Assembly: GCF_016698665.1 (NCBI RefSeq)
Contig: NZ_CP068046.1
Coordinates: 2,294,001-2,358,000, forward strand
DNA: 64,000 nucleotides
Source: Devosia rhizoryzae
Lineage (GTDB): Bacteria > Pseudomonadota > Alphaproteobacteria > Rhizobiales > Devosiaceae
Reading direction: 5' to 3'
Shown: positions 1 through 8,155 of the stretch, piece by piece
How the letters are laid out: each line of letters begins with the position of its first letter
Numbering within the stretch: position 1 is the stretch's first letter
Notes under the pieces: model-generated
What the model saw: the letters and a program-made list of their open reading frames with translations, nothing else
What the model was told of the DNA's origin: nothing
Database searches by the model: none
Program-made: the position numbers and the translations under genes

Positions 1-533
1 CCTTTACCGGCGCGAACTTCATCCTGATGTTCTTTTTGGCCGGCCTGACGCTGCCGCTGAAGCTCGCCATCATTCCGCTTTTCATGCTGATGCGGGACCT
101 TTCGATCCTCAACAATCAGCTCAGCCTCATCTTCGTTTATACCGCCATGGGCCTGCCCTCGACGGTCTTCATCATGACCGGCTTCATCCGCACCCTGCCC
201 AACGAGCTCGAGGATGCCGCGCGCATGGATGGCGCCTCGGAAGCGCGCATCATGTGGTCGATCATGCTGCCGCTGGTGCGTCCCGCAATGGTCATTGCCG
301 GCATCCAGAATGTCGTGCCGATCTGGAACGACTTCTTTTTCCCGCTGGTCTTCATCCAGAACGACAGTTTGAAGACCCTGCCCCAGGGCCTCACCACCTT
401 CATGGGCGAATATACGACGGACTGGGGCGTGCTGTTCTCGGGGCTGACGCTGTCGGCTGCGCCGATCATCATCATCTATATCGTCTTGTCACGGCAGTTC
501 ATTGCCGGCATGACCTCGGGCGCCATCAAGTGA
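1..533 (+). CDS. carbohydrate ABC transporter permease (MalG-type, CUT1), 5' end missing
   Basis: Inner-membrane permease subunit of a sugar ABC importer. The reading frame is open from base 3, so the gene starts before the window and only the C-terminal part (about 177 residues) is present. Several hydrophobic segments are visible, and the cytoplasmic EAA loop that docks on the ATPase is clear (NELEDAARMDGAS, then I-LP). The stop overlaps the GTG start of nanE by translational coupling, so the imported sugar is probably an amino sugar such as ManNAc or a sialic acid derivative. The substrate is inferred from context only. Confidence 0.9.
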   Translation, partial: FTGANFILMFFLAGLTLPLKLAIIPLFMLMRDLSILNNQLSLIFVYTAMGLPSTVFIMTGFIRTLPNELEDAARMDGASEARIMWSIMLPLVRPAMVIAGIQNVVPIWNDFFFPLVFIQNDSLKTLPQGLTTFMGEYTTDWGVLFSGLTLSAAPIIIIYIVLSRQFIAGMTSGAIK

Positions 534-1195
534 CGTTGCCTAAAGGCCTCATCGTGTCTTGCCAGGCGCGGGCGGACAATCCGCTGCATGGCCCGCAGTT
601 CATGGGCGCCATGGCGCTGGCCGCGCGCGACGGCGGCGCGGTGGCCATCCGCGCCAATGGGGCGGCGGATGTCGCGGCGGTCGCCAAAGCCGGATTACCA
701 GTGATCGGCATAAACAAGGTCTTTTCGGACCGCTATCCGGTCTACATCACGCCCGATTTCGCGTCGGCTGCGGCCATCGTCGAGGCCGGGGCGGCCATTG
801 TCGCGCTCGACTGTACGGAACGGGCGCGCGCCGGCGGGCACCCGAGCGTTTTGATCCGCCGCATCAAGGATGAACTGGGCGCCGAAGTTTTTGCCGATAT
901 CTCGACATTCGATGAAGGCATCAAGGCTGCCGATTGGGGCGCCGACTATGTCGCCACCACGCTTTCGGGCTATACCGAAGCCACCATGCCCAAGCCGGAC
1001 GAGCCTGATCTGCGGTTGCTGGGGGCCCTGACCGCGCGACTCGCAGTGCCGGTTGTAGCCGAAGGCCGCTTCAACACGCCTGATCTCGTGCGCCAGGCTT
1101 TCACCGCCGGAGCGCATGCGGTGGTCGTCGGCACCATGATCACCAATCCGCGCGAGATCACCCGCAGCTTCGTCCAGCAGGGCGTACCCCGATGA
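530..1195 (+). CDS. nanE: N-acetylmannosamine-6-phosphate 2-epimerase
   Basis: Converts ManNAc-6-P to GlcNAc-6-P in sialic acid/ManNAc catabolism; cytoplasmic TIM barrel. The GTG at 530 overlaps the TGA of the permease and gives 221 residues, close to the family length of about 230; a longer in-frame extension upstream only reads through the permease gene. Family motifs are visible: IGINK (K63), ALDCTER (D94), FADISTFDEG (121-130), TTLSGYT, VVAEGRFNTP (E178) and the phosphate-binding VVVGTMIT near 198-205. It overlaps the next kinase gene by 4 bases (ATGA). This is a catabolic enzyme and is distinct from the hydrolysing epimerase at 50168. Confidence 0.93.
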   Translation: MTLPKGLIVSCQARADNPLHGPQFMGAMALAARDGGAVAIRANGAADVAAVAKAGLPVIGINKVFSDRYPVYITPDFASAAAIVEAGAAIVALDCTERARAGGHPSVLIRRIKDELGAEVFADISTFDEGIKAADWGADYVATTLSGYTEATMPKPDEPDLRLLGALTARLAVPVVAEGRFNTPDLVRQAFTAGAHAVVVGTMITNPREITRSFVQQGVPR

Positions 1196-2175
1196 AAAAG
1201 GTGCATCTGGGCCTCGATGTCGGCGGTACGGCCAGTCGCTGGGTCGCCTGCGACCCGGATGGACAGGTGGTGGCGCGTGGCAGTGTCGATGGCGCGACTG
1301 CTCATGTGTTCAACCCCGCGGAGCGGCAGCGGCTAGGCACGGCTCTGGCGCAAATGGCAGCAGCGCTCGTCGCGGAAGACCTTGTGGCGGTCGGAATGGT
1401 GGGCGGGTTGACGGGCTTCGGAAGCGCCGCAGCGGCCGAAATTGCAGCGCTTGCCAAGGAAGCGCTAGGGCTGGCGCCGGCGCAACTGCTTCTCACCGAT
1501 GATATCGTTCTCGCCTTTGCGGCGCAGTTTCAGCCGGGCGAAGGCCATCTGATTTCCGCAGGCACCGGCTCCATCGGCGTTCACGTTGCGGCAGACGGCA
1601 AGATGACACGGGTGGGTGGCCGCGGCATCCTGATCGACGATGCCGGCTCCGGCAGTTGGATCGCCCTTCGCGCCCTTGATGCCATCTACCGTGTGCTGGA
1701 CCGCACTGGGTCCTTAGCCGAGGTGCAACGGCTTGCAGGGGCGCTGTTCGCCTTAGTTGGCGGCAGCGAATGGCACCATGTGCGTCAATATGTTTATGGC
1801 GGCGACCGCGGACGGATCGGCGCCCTGGCAGTCGGCGTCGCGCAGGCGGCCGAAGCTGGCGACGCGACTGCCCTCCAGATACTGGCAGAAGCCGGCGCAG
1901 AGCTGGCAAGACTCGCGCAAGCTCTTCAGACCCGTGCCGGCGATCGACCGATAGCCCTCATCGGCGGCGTGCTGAACCTTCATGGGTCGATCGGCACTGA
2001 AATCCAAAATCGGCTGCCTGGCACCCCGATTTCGCAGCCTAACAGCGACACTGCCCTCGCCGCTGCACGCCTGCAAGCGAGTGGGGAAGAACATGCCTGG
2101 CGGGCGATCCTTGCGTCTATGCTGACCCCGCCGGTGCCTTCTTTGGGTTCTTCGGTATCGGCGGCCGCTCCCTGA
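1192..2175 (+). CDS. BadF/BadG/BcrA/BcrD-type ATPase, probable amino-sugar kinase
   Basis: Sugar kinase of the BadF/BadG fold family (actin-like ATPase), 327 residues. Visible motifs are the phosphate-1 loop LDVGGTASRW (8-17), an aspartate pair at 103-104 (TDDIVLAF), the phosphate-2 loop AGTGSIG (123-129) and the adenosine motif IGGVLNLHG. Because it is translationally coupled to nanE (ATGA overlap), I infer that it phosphorylates ManNAc or GlcNAc, taking the place of a ROK-type NanK. It lacks the ROK zinc signature CxCGxxGC. The last 25 or so residues are low-complexity (Ala/Ser/Pro). The exact substrate is unknown. Confidence 0.8.
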   Translation: MKKVHLGLDVGGTASRWVACDPDGQVVARGSVDGATAHVFNPAERQRLGTALAQMAAALVAEDLVAVGMVGGLTGFGSAAAAEIAALAKEALGLAPAQLLLTDDIVLAFAAQFQPGEGHLISAGTGSIGVHVAADGKMTRVGGRGILIDDAGSGSWIALRALDAIYRVLDRTGSLAEVQRLAGALFALVGGSEWHHVRQYVYGGDRGRIGALAVGVAQAAEAGDATALQILAEAGAELARLAQALQTRAGDRPIALIGGVLNLHGSIGTEIQNRLPGTPISQPNSDTALAAARLQASGEEHAWRAILASMLTPPVPSLGSSVSAAAP

Positions 2176-2229
2176 TTGTTCTAGGGCTGGTGGTTTCAAC
2201 CGGCATGCCAATCTTAATGCCACTGGATC

Positions 2230-2716
2230 CTCACTTCTCGCCCCGACCGCCTTCGAGCTTACCACCACCCTGTGTTACGCTTATTCGGGTCTTGTTGACT
2301 GACCTCCCCCGTCGTGTTCACCGCGGTCGATTTGGCCAAGACCGTGAAGGCCAAACCTGACGTCGACGTGCCCCGCTATTCCCATCCTGGTGCGTGCACC
2401 CGGAAATGGCCTTTGAGGCGAAGATCGGAGCCTGGGTCGAGGCAATGCACCCCGCGTTAAGTCATCGGAGCCGGTACCAACGAGTGGCGGCATCATCGCG
2501 AACGGCTGCTTCGGGCAAGCGAAATTGAATGTTGAAACGCAATGGGGTCGTGAGCTGCCGATCAGCAATGCGCCCCATTTCAATCATCTCGACGTCGGTA
2601 TGCAGTTCCTGAAAGCCGCCATTCCCTTTGGGAGGTTAGCTCAGCGGGGCCTGCCGTGCCTGCCGTGCATCTTCTTGATGTTTGTGCGGCAGGTCAGCGT
2701 ACGGTGCCTGGGCTGA
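2230..2716 (+). pseudogene. decayed coding remnant, family not recognised
   Basis: This gap contains protein-like stretches that change frame. A piece reading FEAKIGAWVEAMHPAL lies near 2406-2458, VIGAGTNEWRHHRERLL follows in another frame from 2461, and ETQWGRELPISNAPHFNH continues in the third frame from about 2534, running on to FLKAAIPFG. The three pieces join end to end with single-base shifts, which is what a gene with at least two frameshifts would look like. I do not recognise the family. No intact start or RBS was found. Confidence 0.3.
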
Positions 2717-2719
2717 TCG

Positions 2720-3370
2720 TCAGTCCTGTGGCGGCAGCACCGAAGCTCGACCAAGCTCGGTTAAACCGTAGATGCCTCTGCTCTCTCGTACAAACCATCC
2801 ATAAACATTGTTTCGGAGGATTGCGGGAGCCCTGGCGACCAGCGTCTTCAGCTGCTTCGGACTTTTTGAACCGGCCACTAACGAAGCGGCGCATAGCATG
2901 CAGTCCTGCCTGTAGGCCGTCATGATCGGCTTGCCGCGACCTCCCCCGACCTGCGGGTCACCCACCCTGCGCTTGTGTTCATCAAGAAGGCGAGACCGTC
3001 TTTTCGCATCACGGCGTGGCGTTGCTGCAAAGGGAGCGACGATTACAGCGACATCTCCGGCGTCTGTCACCGAAAGGGCCCCGAAACCAAGCCGCCGACA
3101 AAGATTGCGAAAGCGAGCATCATGCTCACGTCCCCGGCCAGTCTTTGATGCTCGTGCTGCAAGCCAGACTTCATCTGAGAAGGATGCCCGCTGCACTCCT
3201 TGCATGACCAGTTCGAGGTTGAAGGCGAGCTTCATCTCACAGATGACGACAACCGGCGGCTCGCCATCTTTCACACCAACAAGATCGCATCCGTCGACCT
3301 CTCCTTTGACGGCATAGCCAGCGCCTTCAATGAAGGACTTCAGAGGAAGGTAAAGGTCAGTCTCAGCCAT
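2720..3370 (-). CDS. DUF2161 family protein (putative PD-(D/E)XK-type phosphodiesterase)
   Basis: Conserved alphaproteobacterial protein of unknown function, here 216 residues. The sequence follows the DUF2161 pattern throughout: N-terminal ETDLYLPLKSFIEGAGY, then GEVDGCDLV and VVVICEMKL (a D...ExK arrangement as in PD-(D/E)XK nucleases), EVWLAARASKTGRGRE, RRDAKRRSRLLDEHKRR, IMTAYRQDCMLCAA and NVYGWFVRE. The ATG at 3370 has AGG about 8 bases upstream; an in-frame ATG at 3394 is less likely. It stands alone between a decayed gene and the SH3 gene. The nuclease activity is inferred from fold-level resemblance only. Confidence 0.8.
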   Translation of the reverse strand: MAETDLYLPLKSFIEGAGYAVKGEVDGCDLVGVKDGEPPVVVICEMKLAFNLELVMQGVQRASFSDEVWLAARASKTGRGREHDARFRNLCRRLGFGALSVTDAGDVAVIVAPFAATPRRDAKRRSRLLDEHKRRVGDPQVGGGRGKPIMTAYRQDCMLCAASLVAGSKSPKQLKTLVARAPAILRNNVYGWFVRESRGIYGLTELGRASVLPPQD

Positions 3371-3513
3371 TGAATTACCTAAGATCGAGGTCAACGAGCT
3401 TGTGGTACTTAAGCCGCGTAGGCGCCCCGTTCCAGTTGTCGCTCACCGTTGGGGAGCGAAGCAAGCGAACGTCCCAGTGAGGATTGTCTCTTTCGAGGCG
3501 CGATCCCCTTTCG

Positions 3514-3927
3514 TTAACGAGAGCTAACCAGTGGAGCAGGCGGCACATATGGTTGCAGTGGGGCTTGAACGGTGGTGAACCGCTCGGTGACCCAGCCCTC
3601 TAACGTCGGGCTGAGGTCAATAAGAAGCCACCCATCTTTCCGGTCCAGAACTTTTATCGGCGTGCCGCGCGGCAGCGCCATAATCAGGGGCCCCGACGCA
3701 CTCGGTGTGTGCCGAACGTTGAGGGATGCAACATTGACATAACGCGGTTTGTTGAGCCGCTCTGAGGCGGAATCCGATTGTGTCGCTCTGGTTGGGGACG
3801 TCACTTGCTGAGCCTGGCTCGCAATTCGGCCAATTCCGTCCAAAATCCCGGATTGATAGGCGACGACGCCTAGAAGTCCGGCGATGATCCAGCCCGCCAA
3901 GTGCGAGCTCTGCTTTCTTTTGGCCAT
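3514..3927 (-). CDS. small membrane-anchored SH3-domain protein
   Basis: 137 residues: a basic N-terminus (MAKRKQ), one hydrophobic segment at about 11-28 that fits a signal anchor, a Ser/Thr/Gln-rich linker, then a bacterial SH3 domain at about 60-120 (YVNVASLNVRHTPS..., LPRGTPIKVLDRKDGWLLI..., EGWVTERF). Such domains usually bind peptidoglycan or protein ligands in the periplasm. The ATG at 3927 has GGAGG 11 bases upstream; the GTG at 3945 would place that RBS inside the gene and was rejected. The specific role is unknown. Confidence 0.7.
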   Translation of the reverse strand: MAKRKQSSHLAGWIIAGLLGVVAYQSGILDGIGRIASQAQQVTSPTRATQSDSASERLNKPRYVNVASLNVRHTPSASGPLIMALPRGTPIKVLDRKDGWLLIDLSPTLEGWVTERFTTVQAPLQPYVPPAPLVSSR

Positions 3928-4223
3928 GGTGCGCGATTCCTCCACCCCCTAATTTGGGTCGGGCATCTTAACAGATGGCGAATAGATGGGGCGCGCCAGA
4001 AAACGAACGAAAAGGAGCGTTCAATGGCCAAGCGGCGGATGAACGGGCTTAGCTGCCGGGCCCCTAGCGAAAAGCAGACTTGCCGACTTGAGCACCCTCC
4101 CCAGCTTTGCGCCCCATTCCAGCCGTTGCGGCCACCGTTGTTGCGGGCTGGAACCTGCCGTTCCATTTCCGCTAACTGGGTCGAAACGGCGAGTCCATTG
4201 AATTGGAGTAGAATAAGACGGAC

Positions 4224-4841
4224 TTATTCTGCCAGCAGCGCCTCAACTGACGGCTTCATCGCCGCAACGATGCGGCGCACGCCTTCAGAATTAGGATGGA
4301 TGCCGTCCGACTGGTTAAGCGCCGCGTCGGCCGCAACGCCATCGAGGAAGAACGGATAAAAGGCCGTGCCATATTGCTGCGCAAGCTCGGGAAACACGGC
4401 TTCATAAGCGGTTACATAGTCGCTACCTAGGCTCGGACTAGCCCGCATGCCCGCCAGAAGCACGGGGATATTCTCCTCGGCGAACCGATCGAGAATGGCA
4501 CTGAGATTGTCACGCATGGCCCCGACCGGCAGGCCTTGCAGCATGTCGTTGGCGCCCAGTTCAAGGATCACCGCATCGGGCCGCTCGCCCAGCGACCAGT
4601 CGAGGCGCGCCAGCCCGTCTGCCGAAGTGTCTCCCGAGACGCTGGCGTTTACGATGGTGACATCGTCGCCCAAGGCCCGGCTGAGCTGGCCAGCGAAGCC
4701 GTCAGTTTCGGAGAGGCCCAGGCCTGCCATCAGGCTGTCGCCGTAAAGCATCAAGGTCTTTTCCGCGGCCATGGCCGGCGCGACACTCAACGCTAGCACA
4801 GCGAGTGAAATCGCAGCGTCACGAATAATTCTTGCTGTCAT
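4224..4841 (-). CDS. tesA: arylesterase / acyl-CoA thioesterase I-like SGNH hydrolase
   Basis: Periplasmic SGNH/GDSL esterase of the TesA family, 205 residues. A signal peptide covers roughly residues 1-26 (cleavage after AMA). Catalytic blocks are in place: block I LMLYGDSLMAG (Ser36), block II Gly70 in SGDTS, block III GAND (Asn98) and block V DGIHPN (Asp179, His182). The ATG at 4841 has a GAAAGA RBS; an upstream in-frame ATG at 4880 lacks one. It is divergent from the ABC/FtsX pair at 4906, the same arrangement as tesA and ybbA-ybbP in enterobacteria, which supports the assignment. Confidence 0.88.
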   Translation of the reverse strand: MTARIIRDAAISLAVLALSVAPAMAAEKTLMLYGDSLMAGLGLSETDGFAGQLSRALGDDVTIVNASVSGDTSADGLARLDWSLGERPDAVILELGANDMLQGLPVGAMRDNLSAILDRFAEENIPVLLAGMRASPSLGSDYVTAYEAVFPELAQQYGTAFYPFFLDGVAADAALNQSDGIHPNSEGVRRIVAAMKPSVEALLAE

Positions 4842-4905
4842 CGCTGGTCTTTCTTCGCCAACCGCATACTTCTCAAACACCCGTCAGGACCAAAGGTGCC
4901 GTCGC

Positions 4906-5610
4906 ATGAGCAGCCCCGTCGTTTCGACTGCCGCAATGAACCTGCACCTTCGGTCGGGCAAGACGCCGCTCCACATTCTCAAGGACATCGATCTGTCGAT
5001 CGAAGCCGGAGAAGTGATAGCCGTTGTGGGGCCGTCGGGCAGCGGCAAGACTTCGCTACTGATGGTACTGGGTGGGCTCGAACAGGCAAGCAACGGAAGC
5101 GTGACCGTCTCCGGTACGGCAATCACCGGCAAAAGCGAGGATGAGCTGGCGATCTTTCGCCGGCAGAACCTGGGCATTCTGTTCCAAAACTTTCACCTCA
5201 TCCCCTCGATGACTGCGCTCGAAAACGTGGCTTTGTCGCTCGAGATTGCCGAAACCGGGCAATCTTTCGCCAACATCGCTGCCTCTGCCAAAGCGGCTTT
5301 GACGGCGGTGGGGCTGGGTGACCGGCTTGACCATCGTCCCAGCGCCCTTTCCGGGGGCGAACAGCAGCGCGTGGGTCTCGCGCGCGCCATCGTCGGCAAA
5401 CCCAAATTGCTCCTGGCCGACGAGCCCACCGGCAATCTTGACCAAGACACCGGCGCGCGCGTCATCGAAATGATGTTCGCGCTGGCGCGAGACAACGGCA
5501 CGGCGGTGTTCCTGATCACCCACGATCCGGCGCTGGCGCGACGCGCCGACCGCATTCTTTCGATGAACCATGGCCGCCTGACGCCGATGACCGAAAGCAT
5601 GCCCGCATGA
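4906..5610 (+). CDS. ABC transporter ATP-binding protein (YbbA/LolD-like)
   Basis: 234-residue ATPase of a MacB/LolD-type ABC system. Walker A GPSGSGKT (42-49), Q-loop LFQNFHLIP, signature LSGGEQQR (148-155), Walker B LLLADEP (168-174) with D-loop NLD, and H-loop ITHDP are all present. The ATG at 4906 has AAAGG upstream; the frame is open further back but that part overlaps the divergent tesA gene. The stop overlaps the start of the FtsX-like permease (ATGA), so the two form one transporter. Family members work on lipoproteins or envelope substrates rather than as importers; the substrate is unknown. Confidence 0.9.
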   Translation: MSSPVVSTAAMNLHLRSGKTPLHILKDIDLSIEAGEVIAVVGPSGSGKTSLLMVLGGLEQASNGSVTVSGTAITGKSEDELAIFRRQNLGILFQNFHLIPSMTALENVALSLEIAETGQSFANIAASAKAALTAVGLGDRLDHRPSALSGGEQQRVGLARAIVGKPKLLLADEPTGNLDQDTGARVIEMMFALARDNGTAVFLITHDPALARRADRILSMNHGRLTPMTESMPA

Positions 5611-8144
5611 GCCGGCTGCTTGGCTGGGTGCGCATCGCAGTGATCGACCTGCGCGGCGATCTGCGCCGTTTCGTCATCCTCTTTGCCTGCCTCGCGCTGG
5701 GCGTTGGAACCATCGCGGCCGTCTCCTCCGTCGGGGCCGCCTTGCAGGCGGCGGTCGCGCGCGACGCGCGCGTCATCCTGGGCGGCGACATCGAAGTGCG
5801 CCAGCGCGGCAGCGACGTCTCCGACGCGCAGCGCGCGGCGATCGAGGCCCTGGGCGAAACCGCCCGCTCGATCGATCTCAGCGCCCGCGCCAGCGCCAAT
5901 GACCAGAGCCTCTTGCTGGACCTGCGTGCGGTCAGCGACAACTATCCGCTGGTCGGAGAGGTGGTCGTGGATCCCCCAGCCTCCTTAAGCGACCTGCTTC
6001 CACCAGTCGACGGTTTGCCGGGCACGGTGGTCGACCAGGGCGTGCTCGACCGGCTGGGCCTTGCCGTCGGGCAGAACCTCAAGATCGGCAATGCCGACTT
6101 TGCCATTCGTGGCGTTCTGGTCAGCGTTCCGGACCAGGCCGCACAGGGCTTTCAGCTCGGCCTGCCGGCGATCATTTCCGATGCCACTCTGGCCGATGCC
6201 GGCCTCCAGCAGCAGGGCGTCTTGAGCCGCTTCGGCTATAAGGTTCTTCTTGGCGACACGCCCGCCGTAACGGCCATGGCCGAACTCGACCAGGCTTTTC
6301 CCGACAGCAATTGGGATATTCGCGAGCCGGAAGACGCAGCCGCCAACCTGCGGCGGTTCTTTGATCTCTTCGCCCGCTTCCTGACCCTGGTCGGACTGTC
6401 ATCGCTGCTGGTCGGCGGGGTCGGTGTCTCCAATGCCATAGCCGCCTATATCAGCGAGCGCCGCAGTTCCATCGCTACCCTCCGCAGCCTGGGTGCGACC
6501 AACGCGCGGATCATGGTGCATTTTTTGACCCAGGTCATGCTGCTCGCGGCCGGCGGCGTGCTGCTCGGCCTCCTTCTTGGCGCCGCCACGAGCCTTCTGG
6601 CCCTGCCGGTCTTGTCGGGCATGCTGTCGCTCGACCTGCCGCCAAGCGTCGACCCCCTGTCGCTCCTGGCCGCCGCGGCATTCGGCTTTCTGATCGCGGT
6701 GACCTTCGCGCTCTTGCCGTTGCGCGGCGCGCAAAGATTGAAGCCGGCGAGCCTTTTCCGGTCATCCAAAAGCGATGAGACGCGCCTTGGCTGGCGCGAT
6801 CTCGTTGTCTGGCAAACCTTGGTCCCGCTTGTGTTGATGCTCGCCGCACTTGCCGGATTGGCGGTTCTGAGCACTGGCGCGCCATGGCTCGTCTTCTGGT
6901 ATGCCGTCGGCGCTCTTGTCGCCTTTGCCTTGCTGCGCGTCGCCGCCTGGCTGCTGCAAGCCGCCTTGCGACGCCTGCCGCCCCTGCCCGAGGCCAAGCT
7001 GCAACAGGCAATCCGGGCCATTCATCGCCCCGGCTCCGCAGCGCCCGTGGTCGTGCTGTCGCTGGGACTGGGCCTGGCACTCCTGCTCATGATCACGCTT
7101 CTCGATCAGAGCCTGCGCGCACAGATCGACAGTGCCGTGGCGGAAGACGCACCGGCCTTCGTCTTGCTCGACATGCCCAAGGACATGCTGCCTGCAGTCC
7201 AGGCCTTCGCCGCTGCGGATCCGGACATTGATGAGCTCGAAACCATCGCCATGCTCCGTGGCAGTATCGAAAGCGTCAACGACACCGCCTCCGGCGATCT
7301 TGGCGCGCTGCCCGACGACATTGCCGATATGTTCGAGGGCGACACCGCATTGAGCTGGGCCAGCGATGTACCCGAGGGTTCGACCGTCACCGAGGGCGAA
7401 TGGTGGCCAGCCGACTATGACGGCCCGCCCCTGGTTTCGCTCAGCACCGAGCTGCGCGACGCGCTCGGGCTGGCCCTTGGCGACACTATGCGCATCGCCA
7501 TTGCCGGCCGGCCGATCGAGGTCACCATCGCCAATTTCCGCGGTATCGACTGGCGCGAGGGCGGTCTCAGCTTCCGCCTCCTGTTTTCGCCCGGCATCAT
7601 CGAAGCGGCGCCGCAGACGCTGATGGGCAGCATCGCCGTCGCCGATGGCGCCGAACCCGCAGTCGAGACCCGTCTCGGCCGCGCTTTCCCGACGCTCAGC
7701 TTCCTGCCGGTCGGCGATGCGCTCAAGCAAATCGAAGACATCCTCTCCAACCTCGCCAACGCCGTGGCGCTGGTCGGAAGCCTTGCGGTCATTTCAGGCG
7801 TGCTGGTCCTGGCCGGCGCCATGACCGTGGGCCGCAAGCAACGCGAAGCCGATGCGGTGGTGATGAAGGTCCTGGGCGCCACCAGCCGCGACGTCATCTT
7901 GGGCTTTCTGTTGGAATACGGGCTGCTTGGCCTCCTCGCCGCGGCAATAGGCGCAGGGCTCGGCATCGCGGCCGCCTGGTCGATCCTCACCTTCGTCATG
8001 GATATCGCCTTCGCGCCCAATGCCCTGACGATCGTCTTGGTCATTCTGGGCGCCGTCGTCTCGACCATCGCCACAGGCGTCCTCACCACCTGGTCGGCCA
8101 TGTCGGTGCGCCCAGCCAAGCAGCTTCGGCAAGAAACCGTGTAA
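5607..8144 (+). CDS. FtsX-like ABC permease (YbbP-like)
   Basis: 845-residue inner-membrane protein and partner of the preceding ATPase. There is a membrane segment near 20-40, a large periplasmic region, three to four hydrophobic segments at about 255-375 (FtsX domain 1: LVGGVGVSNAIAAYISERRSSIATLRSLGAT), further segments near 395-500, a second periplasmic region, and a C-terminal FtsX domain at about 720-840 (KQREADAVVMKVLGAT...). This double-FtsX layout is typical of the YbbP family. Its stop lies 11 bases from the stop of the convergent sdaA gene. Confidence 0.88.
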   Translation: MSRLLGWVRIAVIDLRGDLRRFVILFACLALGVGTIAAVSSVGAALQAAVARDARVILGGDIEVRQRGSDVSDAQRAAIEALGETARSIDLSARASANDQSLLLDLRAVSDNYPLVGEVVVDPPASLSDLLPPVDGLPGTVVDQGVLDRLGLAVGQNLKIGNADFAIRGVLVSVPDQAAQGFQLGLPAIISDATLADAGLQQQGVLSRFGYKVLLGDTPAVTAMAELDQAFPDSNWDIREPEDAAANLRRFFDLFARFLTLVGLSSLLVGGVGVSNAIAAYISERRSSIATLRSLGATNARIMVHFLTQVMLLAAGGVLLGLLLGAATSLLALPVLSGMLSLDLPPSVDPLSLLAAAAFGFLIAVTFALLPLRGAQRLKPASLFRSSKSDETRLGWRDLVVWQTLVPLVLMLAALAGLAVLSTGAPWLVFWYAVGALVAFALLRVAAWLLQAALRRLPPLPEAKLQQAIRAIHRPGSAAPVVVLSLGLGLALLLMITLLDQSLRAQIDSAVAEDAPAFVLLDMPKDMLPAVQAFAAADPDIDELETIAMLRGSIESVNDTASGDLGALPDDIADMFEGDTALSWASDVPEGSTVTEGEWWPADYDGPPLVSLSTELRDALGLALGDTMRIAIAGRPIEVTIANFRGIDWREGGLSFRLLFSPGIIEAAPQTLMGSIAVADGAEPAVETRLGRAFPTLSFLPVGDALKQIEDILSNLANAVALVGSLAVISGVLVLAGAMTVGRKQREADAVVMKVLGATSRDVILGFLLEYGLLGLLAAAIGAGLGIAAAWSILTFVMDIAFAPNALTIVLVILGAVVSTIATGVLTTWSAMSVRPAKQLRQETV

Positions 8145-8155
8145 CGGCCGCTCGC

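Noticed and set aside
254..529. Long in-frame extension of nanE upstream of 530
   Set aside because: It reads through the permease gene in another frame and shows no family sequence; the GTG at 530 fits the family length.
4210..4230. AGAATAAG/CTTATTCT hairpin as a terminator of tesA
   Set aside because: The stem is AT-rich and overlaps the stop codon, and no T-run follows on the minus strand.
5056..8119. Long minus-strand frames inside the ABC/FtsX genes
   Set aside because: They are high-GC shadow frames of clear genes.
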